A stretch of DNA of 64,000 nucleotides from Poindextera sp036272595 (GCA_036272595.1 DATAYM010000092.1:97142-161141), one strand, 5' to 3'; shown: positions 45,156 through 54,149, counted from the stretch's first letter. The notes: generated by a model from the sequence alone, not told the origin. Translations and numbers: made by a program.

Positions 45156-45479
45156 ATGTATATCGCCATGAACCGCTTCAGCGTGCTGCCCGGGCAGGAG
45201 GAGGCGTTCGAGGACGTCTGGCTGGGGCGCGACACCCACCTGGCCGGCGTGCCTGGCTTCGTCGCTTTCCACCTGCTGCGCGGGCCGGCCGAGGAGGGCC
45301 ACACGCTCTATTCGTCGCATACCCTGTGGCGCAGCTATGCCGACTTCGAGGCCTGGACCAAGTCCGAAGCCTTCCGCGCCGCCCACGCCCGTGCCGGCGA
45401 CAATAAACCCCTCTATGCCGGCCACCCGAAGTTCGAGGGCTTTGAGGTCATCCAGGAAGTGATGCCGGCGGCGTCCTAG
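45156..45479 (+). CDS. Antibiotic biosynthesis monooxygenase-fold protein (IsdG/HmoB-like)
   Basis: A 107-residue ferredoxin-like ABM-fold protein. Start at ATG 45156 with AGAGGAGG upstream. It has NRFSVLPGQEEAFEDVW, GVPGFVAFHLLRGPAEEG, SSHTLWRSYADFEAWTKSEA and AH-ARAG, the layout of IsdG-type haem monooxygenases. Haem degradation is possible but not shown; many ABM proteins act on quinones or polyketides. It ends 4 bp inside the convergent esterase gene. Confidence 0.8.
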   Translation: MYIAMNRFSVLPGQEEAFEDVWLGRDTHLAGVPGFVAFHLLRGPAEEGHTLYSSHTLWRSYADFEAWTKSEAFRAAHARAGDNKPLYAGHPKFEGFEVIQEVMPAAS

Positions 45480-46747
45480 CCGTCCGCCGCCAGCATCGTC
45501 GCCAGCGCCTTGGCGAGGGTTCCGCGCCAGAGGGCGCTGTCGTGGCCGCCGTTGGGTTCGCTGTAGATGAGGTCGTAGCCCTTGGCCTCCAGCACCGCCT
45601 TCATGCGGCGGTTGGGCTCGATCATCAGCGGTGCGTCCTCCATCAGGCCGATCTCCATCCAGTAGCGGACCGGCAGGCGAGGGGAGGCCTCGTACTGGTC
45701 GATCAGCCATCCGGGCGTATAGCCGCCGGCGCTGCGCGGGACGTCCATGCGGAAGCCCGGGCCCCACCACAGCGAGGCGGCCTGGCTGATGACGTTGCCG
45801 AAGACGTGCGGCAGCCGGTAACCCAGCCACATGGAGGCGAGGCCGCCATAGCTGACGCCGGTGACGTAGTGGTCCTCGGGCGCGTGGGAGACACGGTAGT
45901 TTTCGCGCAGCCAGGGCAGAAGCTCGGTCTCGATGAAGCGGGCGAAAGGGTCGCTGCACGGCAGGTCGAGGTTGCGCGAGTCCGGCGTCGGGTTGTCGAT
46001 CAGCACCGCGACCACCGGGACGATGCGCCCGTCGGCCAGCAGGTTATCGAGAATGCGCTGGACCGGGGTGCGGGTCAGCGCCGCGCCGCCGTCGAACGCC
46101 ACCAGCACCGGATAGGCCGCATCGCCCTGCTTGTAGCCCGGCGGGGTGTAGACCCAGACGTTGCGCTCGTTGCCGAGGATTTCGCTCCTGAACGCGTGCC
46201 GGTCGATCCAGCCGCGCGGGATGTCCGGGCGCTTGTGGACCAGGGATTCGTCCGGCGCGTCGGGCAGCGACAGGAAGGAGCCGACGTCGTCGGGCTTGCC
46301 CTCGCCGGCGCGGCTGACGAAGTGCTCGCGGTGGTTCGGATCCGGCAGCGGCGGGTTGGCCTCAGCGAAGGCGTTGAACTGCTTCATCTGCTCGGCGTCG
46401 GCGCTCTGCCAGTCGAACAGCGGCAGGTTGGGAACGAAGCTGTAGCTGGTGCGCACGTCGTCGCGGTAGCGATAGGCGGCGTGGCAGACGTCCGTGCCGG
46501 GGATGCGGTCCATGAGGTTGCCGGTGGTCTGGCCGAAGCCCGGCTGCACCACCACGTGGCGCGCGCCTTCCGGGGCCGGGAAGACGTAGGTGACGATGCT
46601 GAAGCCCGGGGCGTCCGGGTCCGGTTCGATCAGCGGCGCCCGCTCGCGCGCGACCTTCACCCAGAAGGCGTCCTGGCCCGACGGGTCGTCCCGCAGGGCG
46701 GCGAGCGCGGGGTGAAGGTGGTCGGCAAGGCGTTCGGCGACGGTCAT
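45476..46747 (-). CDS. Enterochelin (ferric siderophore) esterase-like hydrolase
   Basis: A 423-residue protein with an N-terminal Ig-like domain of Fes type (about residues 15-180) and a C-terminal esterase-D-like hydrolase: PVLVAFDGGAALT, TGVSYGGLASMW with nucleophile Ser in GxSxG, ENYRVSHAPEDHY, and catalytic His in NGGHDSALWRG. The domain order fits ferric-enterobactin esterase. No signal peptide, so it is cytoplasmic. A family A repeat (46808) lies upstream. It is convergent with the IsdG-like gene, so a joint role in iron release is conceivable. Confidence 0.83.
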   Translation of the reverse strand: MTVAERLADHLHPALAALRDDPSGQDAFWVKVARERAPLIEPDPDAPGFSIVTYVFPAPEGARHVVVQPGFGQTTGNLMDRIPGTDVCHAAYRYRDDVRTSYSFVPNLPLFDWQSADAEQMKQFNAFAEANPPLPDPNHREHFVSRAGEGKPDDVGSFLSLPDAPDESLVHKRPDIPRGWIDRHAFRSEILGNERNVWVYTPPGYKQGDAAYPVLVAFDGGAALTRTPVQRILDNLLADGRIVPVVAVLIDNPTPDSRNLDLPCSDPFARFIETELLPWLRENYRVSHAPEDHYVTGVSYGGLASMWLGYRLPHVFGNVISQAASLWWGPGFRMDVPRSAGGYTPGWLIDQYEASPRLPVRYWMEIGLMEDAPLMIEPNRRMKAVLEAKGYDLIYSEPNGGHDSALWRGTLAKALATMLAADG

Positions 46748-46807
46748 GGCGGGGCTCCTGGCAAGCTATTGTCACACGGAGATTGACGCCCCCAATCTCA
46801 ACTTTTC

Positions 46808-46910
46808 CGTCATGGCCCGACTTGTTCGGGCCATCCATGATCACCGTCTTGGATCAGTGTCTATGGGCCCCTCGCATTCCGCCGCTTCGCGGCTCCAGCG
46901 GGGGGTGACG
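46808..46910. repeat. Intergenic palindromic repeat family A, copy 3
   Basis: A 103-bp copy with CGTCAT / GTGACG ends and the GGCCCGA-CTTGT-TCGGGCC hairpin. It matches 15192-15239 almost perfectly over about 47 bp and has an extra hairpin GCCGCTTCGCGGC near its end. It lies between the 3' end of the third P450 and the start of the esterase gene. Confidence 0.75.
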
Positions 46911-46926
46911 GCTCTAATATCGCGTC

Positions 46927-48183
46927 CTAGCGGCGCGTCGGGATGACCACCTTCATGGTCTCGTAGCCCTTCACGAAGGTCGAATAGGTCCGCTCCGGCT
47001 CTTCCAGCAGGACGATCTCCGGGAAGCGCGTGATGATCTCTTCCCAGATCACCTTGAGCTGCAGCTCGGCCAGCCGGTTGCCGACGCAGCGGTGGATGCC
47101 GAAGCCGAAGGACATGTGGCTGCGCGGCCGCTCGCGGTCGATGATGTAGTCGTTCGGCCGCTGGATGACCTCGTCGTCGCGGTTGCCCGAGATGTACCAC
47201 ATGACCACCTTGTCGCCTTCGCGGATGCGCTTGCCCTGGAACTCGAAGTCCTGGGTGGCGCGCCGGCGCATGTGGGCCAGCGGGGTCTGCCAGCGGATGG
47301 TCTCCGACACCATCGAGGGGATCAGGTCCGGATCGGCGCGCAGCCTGTCGTACTGGTCCGGGTGCTTGTTCAGCGCATAGACCGAGCCGGAAATGGTGTT
47401 GCGGGTGGTGTCGTTGCCGCCGACGGTGAGCAGGATGACGTTGCCGAAATATTCGCGCGGATTCATGTTCCGGGTGGCCTCGCCGTGGGCCAGCATGGAG
47501 ATCAGGTCGCCGGTGGGCGGGGCGTTCACCCGCTCGTTCCACAGCGCCGTGAAGTAGTCGGCGAACTCCATCATGATGGCGTGCTTGTGTTCCATGCTCT
47601 CGACGCCGCGGTGGCCCGGCGGCGCGGTCACCACGTCGGACCACCAGGTGAGCTTGCGCCGGTCCTCCTGCGGCAGGCCGAACAGGGTCGCCAGGGTCAT
47701 GGCGGTCAGTTCCATGGAGACCTTGTCGACCCAGTCGAATTCCTCGCCGATCGGCAGGGAGTCGAGGATCTTGGCGGCGCGCTCGCGGATCAGCGGCTCC
47801 AGCCCCTGCAGGTTGGTCGGCGAGACGGCCGGGCTGACCGTCTTGCGCTGCACGTCGTGCTTGGGCGGGTCCATGGCGATGAACATGTTGGCGCCGCCGT
47901 CGGGATCGTTGCCGCTGCCGATGGTGATGCCCGGCTCGGACGAGAACACCTGGTGATTGGTGTCGACCGCCATGATGTCGTTGTATTTGGTGATCGACCA
48001 GTAGGGGCCGAACTCGCTCTCGCGCGTCAGGTGGACCGGATCCTCGCGGCGCAGGCGCTCGAAGTTCCACCACATCTGATTGGCCTTGAACAACGCCGGC
48101 TGGGCCGGGTCGATCTGGTCCAGCGGCGTCGCATAGGCCAGGGCCCGGGCGTCGTTGGCCAGGTCCGCATCGCCGTCGCTCAT
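46927..48183 (-). CDS. Cytochrome P450, CYP153 family (third copy)
   Basis: A 418-residue P450 with start at ATG 48183 (SDGDADLANDARALAY); an upstream in-frame ATG at 48276 lacks family sequence. Haem ligand Cys366 in FGFGIHRCVGNR; I-helix VGGNDTTRNTISGSVYALN; ExxR in SETIRWQTPLAHMRR. It is distinct from the tandem pair at 41249 and 42930 in its N-terminal half. Divergent from an ArsR-type regulator gene; a strong palindrome at 48321 lies about 140 bp upstream. The nearest ferredoxin is at 42573. Confidence 0.92.
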   Translation of the reverse strand: MSDGDADLANDARALAYATPLDQIDPAQPALFKANQMWWNFERLRREDPVHLTRESEFGPYWSITKYNDIMAVDTNHQVFSSEPGITIGSGNDPDGGANMFIAMDPPKHDVQRKTVSPAVSPTNLQGLEPLIRERAAKILDSLPIGEEFDWVDKVSMELTAMTLATLFGLPQEDRRKLTWWSDVVTAPPGHRGVESMEHKHAIMMEFADYFTALWNERVNAPPTGDLISMLAHGEATRNMNPREYFGNVILLTVGGNDTTRNTISGSVYALNKHPDQYDRLRADPDLIPSMVSETIRWQTPLAHMRRRATQDFEFQGKRIREGDKVVMWYISGNRDDEVIQRPNDYIIDRERPRSHMSFGFGIHRCVGNRLAELQLKVIWEEIITRFPEIVLLEEPERTYSTFVKGYETMKVVIPTRR

Positions 48184-48320
48184 CCTGTTCGTCCTTCCCA
48201 GGGCTTTCCCTTTTGTCCTTGAGGGTGACGGGACCGTCAACTTGGGAAATCGCAGCGCCGCGCCAACTCGCCGCATGTTTCAGACTTGAAATGTGTTAAG
48301 CTTGATCAAGGCGCGAAATT

Positions 48321-48350
48321 TCGATAGATATCTAATTAGATATTTATCGA
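48321..48350. promoter_or_regulatory. Candidate ArsR-type operator (near-perfect 30-bp palindrome)
   Basis: The central ATATCTAATTAGATAT (48328-48343) is a perfect 16-bp palindrome, and the flanks TCGATAG / TTATCGA extend it to 30 bp with one mismatched pair. It is strikingly AT-rich for this genome and ends 12 bp before the regulator's ATG at 48363, so autoregulation is likely. It also lies in the shared divergent region with the P450 gene. Confidence 0.7.
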
Positions 48351-48362
48351 ATGAGGGATGCC

Positions 48363-48956
48363 ATGGAAACGCCGGAACACGCGAAACTGCTGCAATTCTT
48401 CAAGGCGCTGGCCCACGAGAGCCGGTTGAAGCTGCTCGGCCTGGTCGCCCAGCGCGAGCACAGCGTGCAGGACCTGGCGGCGCTGGTGGGGCTGAAGGAG
48501 CCGACCGTCTCCCACCACCTGACCATGCTGAAGAACCTCGGCCTGGTCAGCCAGCGGCAGGACGCCAACACCCACTGGTACGCGCTGGAGCCCGAGGCCG
48601 TCGCCAACCTGGCCAAGCGGGTGCTGAGCCGCGAGCAGATCGCCAGCCTGGCGGCGGACTCCGCGCCGGACGACTGGCAGGCCAAGGTGCTGGAGACCTT
48701 CGTCGCGCCGGACGGCGTGCTGAAGAGCATCCCCGCCAGCCGCAAGAAGCGCTGGGCGGTGCTGGCCTGGCTGGTGCGCCAGTTCGAGGACGGCCGCCGC
48801 TACAGCGAGGCGGAGATCAACGCCCGCCTCAAGGAGCGCCATCCGGACTCGGCGACGCTGCGGCGCGAGTTCATCGGCTACAAGATGATGGCGCGGGAAT
48901 CCGGCGTCTACTGGCGGCTGCCCGAGCGCGACTGGGTCAGCGAGGCGGCGGCCTAG
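48363..48956 (+). CDS. ArsR-family regulator with C-terminal DUF2087-like domain
   Basis: A 197-residue protein from ATG 48363 (GAGGG five bases upstream; ATG 48351 is an alternative touching the operator). The winged helix-turn-helix (about residues 5-80) has FFKALAHESRLKLLGLV, LVGLKEPTVSHHLTMLKNLG and a wing with DANTHWYAL. A C-terminal domain (about 120-197) with KKRWAVLAWLVRQFEDGRRY and RREFIGYKMMARESGVYWR resembles DUF2087. No ArsR metal-cysteine pair is seen, so the ligand is probably not a metal. It lies 4 bp before the next gene. Confidence 0.87.
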   Translation: METPEHAKLLQFFKALAHESRLKLLGLVAQREHSVQDLAALVGLKEPTVSHHLTMLKNLGLVSQRQDANTHWYALEPEAVANLAKRVLSREQIASLAADSAPDDWQAKVLETFVAPDGVLKSIPASRKKRWAVLAWLVRQFEDGRRYSEAEINARLKERHPDSATLRREFIGYKMMARESGVYWRLPERDWVSEAAA

Positions 48957-48960
48957 GCCC

Positions 48961-49806
48961 ATGGTGGCGCCGAACCTCTTTCCGGACTGGCTGGAACGCT
49001 GGCGGCTGACGCCCGATGGACCGGCCTTCTCGACGGGGATCGGCAGCCGCCTGATGCCGGTGATCGCCGCCGGCGAGCCGGCCATGCTGAAGCTCGCCGC
49101 TGGCGAGGAGGAGCGGCGCGGCGGGGCGCTGATGGAATGGTTCGCCGGCGAAGGCGCGGCGCGGGTGCTGGCGCGCGAGGGCGACGCCATCCTGCTCGAG
49201 CGCGCCACGGGCGGCGCCAGTCTCGAGGCCATGGCCCGGAACGGCCAGGACGACGCGGCGGCCGCCATCCTCTGCCAGGTCGCGGCCGGCCTGCATGCGC
49301 CGCGCAACCGGGCGCCGCCGGACACGCTGGTTCCCCTCGACCGCTGGTTTCGCCAACTGGAGCCGGCCGCCGCGGCCCACGGCGGGACTCTCGCCAAGTC
49401 GGCGGCGGCGGCGCGCGAACTGCTGGCCGAGCCGCGCGAGGTGGTGGTGCTGCACGGCGACCTGCACCACGGCAACGTGCTGGACGCCGGCGAGCGCGGC
49501 TGGATCGTCATCGACCCGAAGGGGCTGATCGGCGAGCGCGGCTTCGAGTTCGCCAACATCTTCCTCAATCCGTGCCCCGAGGTCGCCCAGGCGCCGGGCC
49601 GCATGGGCCGGCTGGTGGGCATCATCGCCCAGCTGGCCGATTTCGAGCCGGCGCGGCTGGTTCGCTGGATCCTGGCCTATTCAGGCCTCAGCGCCGCCTG
49701 GCATCTGGATTCAGGCGAGCCGGCGCAGGCCAAAAAGGCCCTGGCCATCGCCGAGACAGCCGCCGCCGGCTTGGCGCTGACTGGGCGCCCGCGGTCGCGG
49801 AGGTGA
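48961..49806 (+). CDS. Aminoglycoside 6-phosphotransferase-like (APH(6)/Hur) kinase
   Basis: A 281-residue kinase-fold protein. The catalytic loop VVVLHGDLHHGNVLD (Asp, Asn) is followed by IVIDPKGLIGERGFEFANIF (Asp metal ligand), which is characteristic of the streptomycin/hydroxyurea phosphotransferase group. An antibiotic or small-hydroxyl substrate is possible, not shown. It starts 4 bp after the ArsR-type stop, so the two are probably co-transcribed under the palindromic operator. Confidence 0.85.
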   Translation: MVAPNLFPDWLERWRLTPDGPAFSTGIGSRLMPVIAAGEPAMLKLAAGEEERRGGALMEWFAGEGAARVLAREGDAILLERATGGASLEAMARNGQDDAAAAILCQVAAGLHAPRNRAPPDTLVPLDRWFRQLEPAAAAHGGTLAKSAAAARELLAEPREVVVLHGDLHHGNVLDAGERGWIVIDPKGLIGERGFEFANIFLNPCPEVAQAPGRMGRLVGIIAQLADFEPARLVRWILAYSGLSAAWHLDSGEPAQAKKALAIAETAAAGLALTGRPRSRR

Positions 49807-49843
49807 GCGGATGAAGGCGCCGTCTGCCCGCAAGGCTGCAGGT

Positions 49844-50980
49844 CTAGGGGTCGAAGCCGTTCGGGAAGTGTTCGGGGCGGATCAGGGCTTCGCCGGCCTT
49901 TTCGCCGACGCGGTAGAGCTCGGGCACCATCTTGTCGTCGTCCATCTTGACCAGGTCGGCGAGCTGTTCGGCGGTGAATGCCTCGCCCAGGTGCGCTTCC
50001 AGCCAGCGGGCCTCCAGCGGCGCGTCGTAGCGGACGAAGGTCCACAGCGGCAGGCAGCCGGGCAGGGAGTCCTCAAGCCCTTCGATCTCGCTGTTGATGC
50101 GCCAGGGCTGCGGCGAGGCGCCCAGCCACTGCAGGATCGAGGTGCCGAGCTGGCTGGAGTCGTAGGCCAGCGAGGTGAGGGCGTGGATGGCCTTCCAGAC
50201 CGACAGCAGCACCGGCTTCTTGACCCATTCCGGCTTCATCGGCCGCGGCTGGCCGGTGCCGACCGAGACGATCATCAGGTTGTCGGCCCCCGCGGTCCAC
50301 TTCAGCCCATAGGCGGGGACCAGGGCGGTCATGGCCAGCTGCAGGCTGGGATTGCCGTGGGGGGTCATGGCGCCGTCGAAGAACACGCCCGGATGGCCCT
50401 TGCTGACCTCCAGGGCGACCATGTCGAAATAGAAGGGCGCGGCGGCGCTGGCCTGGACGATCTTGGCCAGCGAATAGTCCTTGTCCGGGGTCACGTCCGG
50501 CCAGGCCGGGTCGCCGTTCCAGAACTTCGAGCCGGGGCAGTTGGTCAGGATCCAGCTCGACCCGGTGTCCACCCGCTTGGCGACGGCGGCGAAGCCGGTC
50601 TTCCAGGCGGCGTCCTCCAGGGTGGCGTCGCCCAGCTCGTCCTGGATCACCCCGGCCAGCCGCCGTGGATCGAAGCGCGACTGGATCAGCGGGATGCGGA
50701 AGCCGCGCTGCTGGAAGACGATCGGCCCCAGCCGGTGATAGAGGCCGCGCAGGTATTCGGCGTCCTGGCCCAGCGCCAGGCCGGCGGCGATGATGGCGCC
50801 GGTCGAGGTGCCGCCGATCAGGTCGAAATAGTCGGCCAGCACCAGGTTCGGCCGGCCGAGCTTGTCGCGCAGGGTCTTTTCCAGCCTGGCCAGGATGCCC
50901 ACCGCCAGGGCGCCGCGCATGCCGCCGCCGTCGATGGCGAGGATGCGCCTGGGACCGGGCGGCTTGTCGTAGACGGACAT
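49844..50980 (-). CDS. Patatin-like phospholipase
   Basis: A 378-residue lipid acyl hydrolase. RRILAIDGGGMRGALAV has the Gly-rich oxyanion loop; LIGGTSTGAIIAAGL has the nucleophile Ser; VFFDGAMTPHGNP has the catalytic Asp. No signal peptide or membrane segment was seen. It lies in the lipid-metabolism part of the window, convergent with the APH(6)-like kinase and divergent from the first acyl-CoA synthetase. It could release acyl chains for the adjacent synthetases (inference). Confidence 0.9.
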   Translation of the reverse strand: MSVYDKPPGPRRILAIDGGGMRGALAVGILARLEKTLRDKLGRPNLVLADYFDLIGGTSTGAIIAAGLALGQDAEYLRGLYHRLGPIVFQQRGFRIPLIQSRFDPRRLAGVIQDELGDATLEDAAWKTGFAAVAKRVDTGSSWILTNCPGSKFWNGDPAWPDVTPDKDYSLAKIVQASAAAPFYFDMVALEVSKGHPGVFFDGAMTPHGNPSLQLAMTALVPAYGLKWTAGADNLMIVSVGTGQPRPMKPEWVKKPVLLSVWKAIHALTSLAYDSSQLGTSILQWLGASPQPWRINSEIEGLEDSLPGCLPLWTFVRYDAPLEARWLEAHLGEAFTAEQLADLVKMDDDKMVPELYRVGEKAGEALIRPEHFPNGFDP

Positions 50981-51103
50981 GGCGCCAAACTAGCGCGGCC
51001 GCGGCGGCGCGCAAACGGCTGGCGTGCGCTGCGTCGTCGCGTTGCCGCGCGCCGCCGTGGCCGGATAGCTTGAGCAACCGATCCGCCGGAGCCGAGCAGC
51101 AGC

Positions 51104-52594
51104 GTGGACGTCCTCCAGAAGATCTTCGAATTCGCCGAGCAGCGGCCGGACGACCGGGCCATGGTGCACGAGCTCATGCCGGTCACCTACCGCGACCTGC
51201 ATCGCAAGATCACCGCCATGCGCCACAAGCTGGCGGCCTGCGATCTGCCGCCTGGCGGGGTGGCGGTGCTGTGGATCCATTCGGTCATGACCAGCTGGGC
51301 GGTGAATCTGGCGCTGCGTTCGCTGGGGCTGACCACGGTGTCGATCCGCACGCCGGACGAGTTCGCCGGCTTCGACAGCCTGGACGTCGTCGCCATCGTC
51401 ACCTCGTCCGACGACGGCTGGCCGGCCATCGACCCGGCCCTCGCGCCCGGCGCGGCGCGCATCGTCGTGCGGGCCGCGGACCTGGCCCTCGGCGAAGACG
51501 ACGGGGTGCTGGAGCCGCCGCCGGACGGGCGGCCCGGCGACCACATCCTGCTGACCTCCGGCACCACCGGGAACTACAAGATGATGGTGGTGGATTCCCG
51601 CGCCCACGCCGCCGAAGTCCAGATCGGCATCAAGCAGTACCTGGAGCGGCAGGGCGACGGCGCCACCGAGCTGCGCGGCTGCGTCAACATCCTCAACCTC
51701 GGCCTCTGGACGGCGGTGGGCTACAACTATCCGCTCGGGGTCTGGACCGCCGGGGCCAGCGTGATCATCCACCAGGGCCCGGAGGAGTATCGGTCCTTCC
51801 TGATCCCGGGCATCACCCACGCGATGGTCACCCCGGCCTTCCTGGTCGGAATGCTGGCGGGCGCGCCGCCCGACTTCCCGCGCAACGACGACCTGGTGCT
51901 GATGGTCACCGGCGGGCCGCTGTCGGTGAACCTGGCCAACCTGGTGCGGGCGCGGCTGACCAATCGCATCCTGATCACCCTGGGCTCGACCGAGAGCGGC
52001 GGCTGGGCCACCACCCCGGTCGCCACCGACGAGGACCTGCGCTGGCACCGGCTGCACGCGAACCGCACGGTCGAGGTGGTCGACGAGGACGGCCGGCCGC
52101 TGCCGCCGGGCCGGCTGGGCGAGGTGAGGGTGCTGCTGGACAGCAGCTTTACCGGCTATCTCAACGATCCCGACGCCACCGCATCCTTCGTCCGCGGCCG
52201 CTGGTTCTATCCCGGCGACCTCGGCGTGTTGGACGGCAAGGGCCGCATCGCCCTGCACGGGCGGGTCACCGACGTGCTGAACATCATGGGCTCGAAGATC
52301 GCCACCGCGCCCTACGAGGCGGCGCTGCAGGAAGCCTTGGGCCTGGAGGGCGTCTGCCTGATGTCCGAACAGGGCGTCGACCGCGAGGAACAGCTGCACG
52401 TGGTGCTGGAAACCGCCGAGCCGATCGACCAGGCGCGGCTGCAGGAGGCGGCCCAGGCGCATCTGGGCGGCTTTCCCGCCGCGCTTTTCCATTTCGTCGA
52501 CCGCTTCCCGCGCAACGCCATGGGCAAGGTGGAGCGCTTCAAGCTGAAGCAGCGGCTGGTCGAGCGGCAGTACGATGCGCAGGCGCAGGCTTAA
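51104..52594 (+). CDS. ANL-superfamily acyl-CoA synthetase / AMP-dependent ligase, copy 1
   Basis: A 496-residue acyl-adenylate-forming enzyme from GTG 51104. Motifs: LLTSGTTGNYKMMVVD (phosphate-binding P-loop), LGSTESGGWA (substrate/ATP region), WFYPGDLGVLDGKGRIALHG with the ATP-ribose Asp, GRVTDVLNIMG hinge, and PRNAMGKVERFKLKQRL with the A10 catalytic Lys. Its length is on the short side for the superfamily. The nearest paralogue is the next gene, 67 bp downstream. The acid specificity is unknown; a medium or long alkanoic acid would fit the CYP153 context. Confidence 0.88.
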   Translation: MDVLQKIFEFAEQRPDDRAMVHELMPVTYRDLHRKITAMRHKLAACDLPPGGVAVLWIHSVMTSWAVNLALRSLGLTTVSIRTPDEFAGFDSLDVVAIVTSSDDGWPAIDPALAPGAARIVVRAADLALGEDDGVLEPPPDGRPGDHILLTSGTTGNYKMMVVDSRAHAAEVQIGIKQYLERQGDGATELRGCVNILNLGLWTAVGYNYPLGVWTAGASVIIHQGPEEYRSFLIPGITHAMVTPAFLVGMLAGAPPDFPRNDDLVLMVTGGPLSVNLANLVRARLTNRILITLGSTESGGWATTPVATDEDLRWHRLHANRTVEVVDEDGRPLPPGRLGEVRVLLDSSFTGYLNDPDATASFVRGRWFYPGDLGVLDGKGRIALHGRVTDVLNIMGSKIATAPYEAALQEALGLEGVCLMSEQGVDREEQLHVVLETAEPIDQARLQEAAQAHLGGFPAALFHFVDRFPRNAMGKVERFKLKQRLVERQYDAQAQA

Positions 52595-52661
52595 GCCGCA
52601 GCGAAACGCAGCAATCCCAAAGGCGAGACCCCGGACAGAGAACGCAAACGCGAGACCAACC

Positions 52662-54149
52662 ATGGACGTCGTCGACACGATCTTCGAATTCGCCGGCACG
52701 AAGCCGCATGCCTGGGCCCTGGTGCATGACCTGGAACCGGTGACCTATCGCACCCTGCACCGCCGGATCGGCGCCATGCGCCGCAAGCTCGAGGGATATG
52801 GGCTGAAGCCCGGCGGCGTGGCGGTGATCTGGATCTATTCCACCCTGGTCAGCTGGATCGTGACCCTGGCCTTGCGCGGGCTGGGGGTGACGACCGTTTC
52901 GATCCGCACGCCGGCCGAGCTCTCCAGCTTCGGCGACCTGGACGTCATCGGGGTGATCACCTCGGCGAGCGAGCACTATCCGCCGATCGACGCCAGCTTC
53001 GTCCCGAATGCGCCGCGCATCGTCGTCGAACGCACCGACTGGGACATGGCGGACGATGGCGGCGCCCTGGAGCCGCCGCCTGGCGGCCGGCGTGGCGACC
53101 ACATCCTGCTGACCTCCGGGACCACCGGAAACTACAAGATGATGATCGTCAATTCCGACGCCCATACCGCCGAGGTGCAGGCCGGCATCAAGCTCTACCA
53201 GGCGCAACAGCCTGATCCGAGCGCGCCGCTGGAGGGTTCGGCCAATATCCTGGGGCTCGGACTGTGGACGGTCGTCGGCTACAACTATCCGCTCGGGATA
53301 TGGACGATCGGGGCTACCGTCATCCTGCATCAGGGGCCGGAGGCATACCGGTCGTTCGCCGTCCCCGGCATCACCGACGCCATGGTCACCCCCGACTCGC
53401 TGGCGCAGATCCTGGCCTCCGCCCCGCCTGACTTCCAGCGCAACGACAACCTGACCGTCACGGTGACAGGCGGGCCGCTGTCTTCGGGCCTGGCCAGGCT
53501 GGTCCGCGAGCGGCTGACCAACACGATCGTCACCAACCTGGGCTCGACCGAGAGCGGCGGCTGGGCGAGAACCGTGGTCAAGGATGACGAGGATTTGCGC
53601 TGGCACCGCCTGCTGCCGCATCGCACCGTCGAGGTGGTCGACGAGAACGACCAGCCCCTGCCGCCCAACCAGCTCGGCGAGGTGCGCGTGCTGCTGGACA
53701 ACAACTTCACCGGCTATCTGAACGATCCGGCCGCCAGCGCCTCTTTCGTCAAGGGCGGCTGGTTCTATCCCGGCGACCTTGGCGTGCTGGACGGGCAGGG
53801 GCGCATCGCCCTGCACGGCCGGGTCACCGACGTGCTGAACATGATGGGAAACAAACGCCCGTCCGGCCCCTACGAACGCGCCCTTCAGGAAGCGCTTGGC
53901 CTCGAGGGGGTCTGCCTGATGAGCGAGCAGGGGGACGACCGCGAAGAACAGCTGCATGTGATCCTGGAGACGGCGGGCCCGATCGACGAGGACACCTTGC
54001 GCAAGGCGGCGCTTGCCCACCTGCGCGGCTTTCCGGCGGCGCGCTTTCATTTCGTGCCCCGTTTTCCGCGCAACCCCATGGGCAAGGTGGAGCGCTTCAA
54101 GCTGAGGCAACAGCTGATCGAGCAGCAGCGCGTGCGTGGGCAAGCTTAG
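52662..54149 (+). CDS. ANL-superfamily acyl-CoA synthetase / AMP-dependent ligase, copy 2
   Basis: A 495-residue paralogue of the preceding gene with the same motif order: LLTSGTTGNYKMMIVN, LGSTESGGWA, WFYPGDLGVLDGQGRIALHG, GRVTDVLNMMG, PRNPMGKVERFKLRQ. ATG 52662 (DVVDTIFEFAG) aligns with the copy-1 start; an earlier frame at 52575 is basic and not family sequence. The tandem pair differs through the whole length, so the duplication is not recent. Substrate unknown. The P-loop tract with NYKMM in both copies suggests a shared subfamily. Confidence 0.88.
   Translation: MDVVDTIFEFAGTKPHAWALVHDLEPVTYRTLHRRIGAMRRKLEGYGLKPGGVAVIWIYSTLVSWIVTLALRGLGVTTVSIRTPAELSSFGDLDVIGVITSASEHYPPIDASFVPNAPRIVVERTDWDMADDGGALEPPPGGRRGDHILLTSGTTGNYKMMIVNSDAHTAEVQAGIKLYQAQQPDPSAPLEGSANILGLGLWTVVGYNYPLGIWTIGATVILHQGPEAYRSFAVPGITDAMVTPDSLAQILASAPPDFQRNDNLTVTVTGGPLSSGLARLVRERLTNTIVTNLGSTESGGWARTVVKDDEDLRWHRLLPHRTVEVVDENDQPLPPNQLGEVRVLLDNNFTGYLNDPAASASFVKGGWFYPGDLGVLDGQGRIALHGRVTDVLNMMGNKRPSGPYERALQEALGLEGVCLMSEQGDDREEQLHVILETAGPIDEDTLRKAALAHLRGFPAARFHFVPRFPRNPMGKVERFKLRQQLIEQQRVRGQA

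Noticed and set aside
49844..50980. Patatin as a CBASS-type anti-phage effector
   Set aside because: No cyclic-nucleotide synthase or other defence gene is nearby; lipid-metabolism neighbours explain it better.
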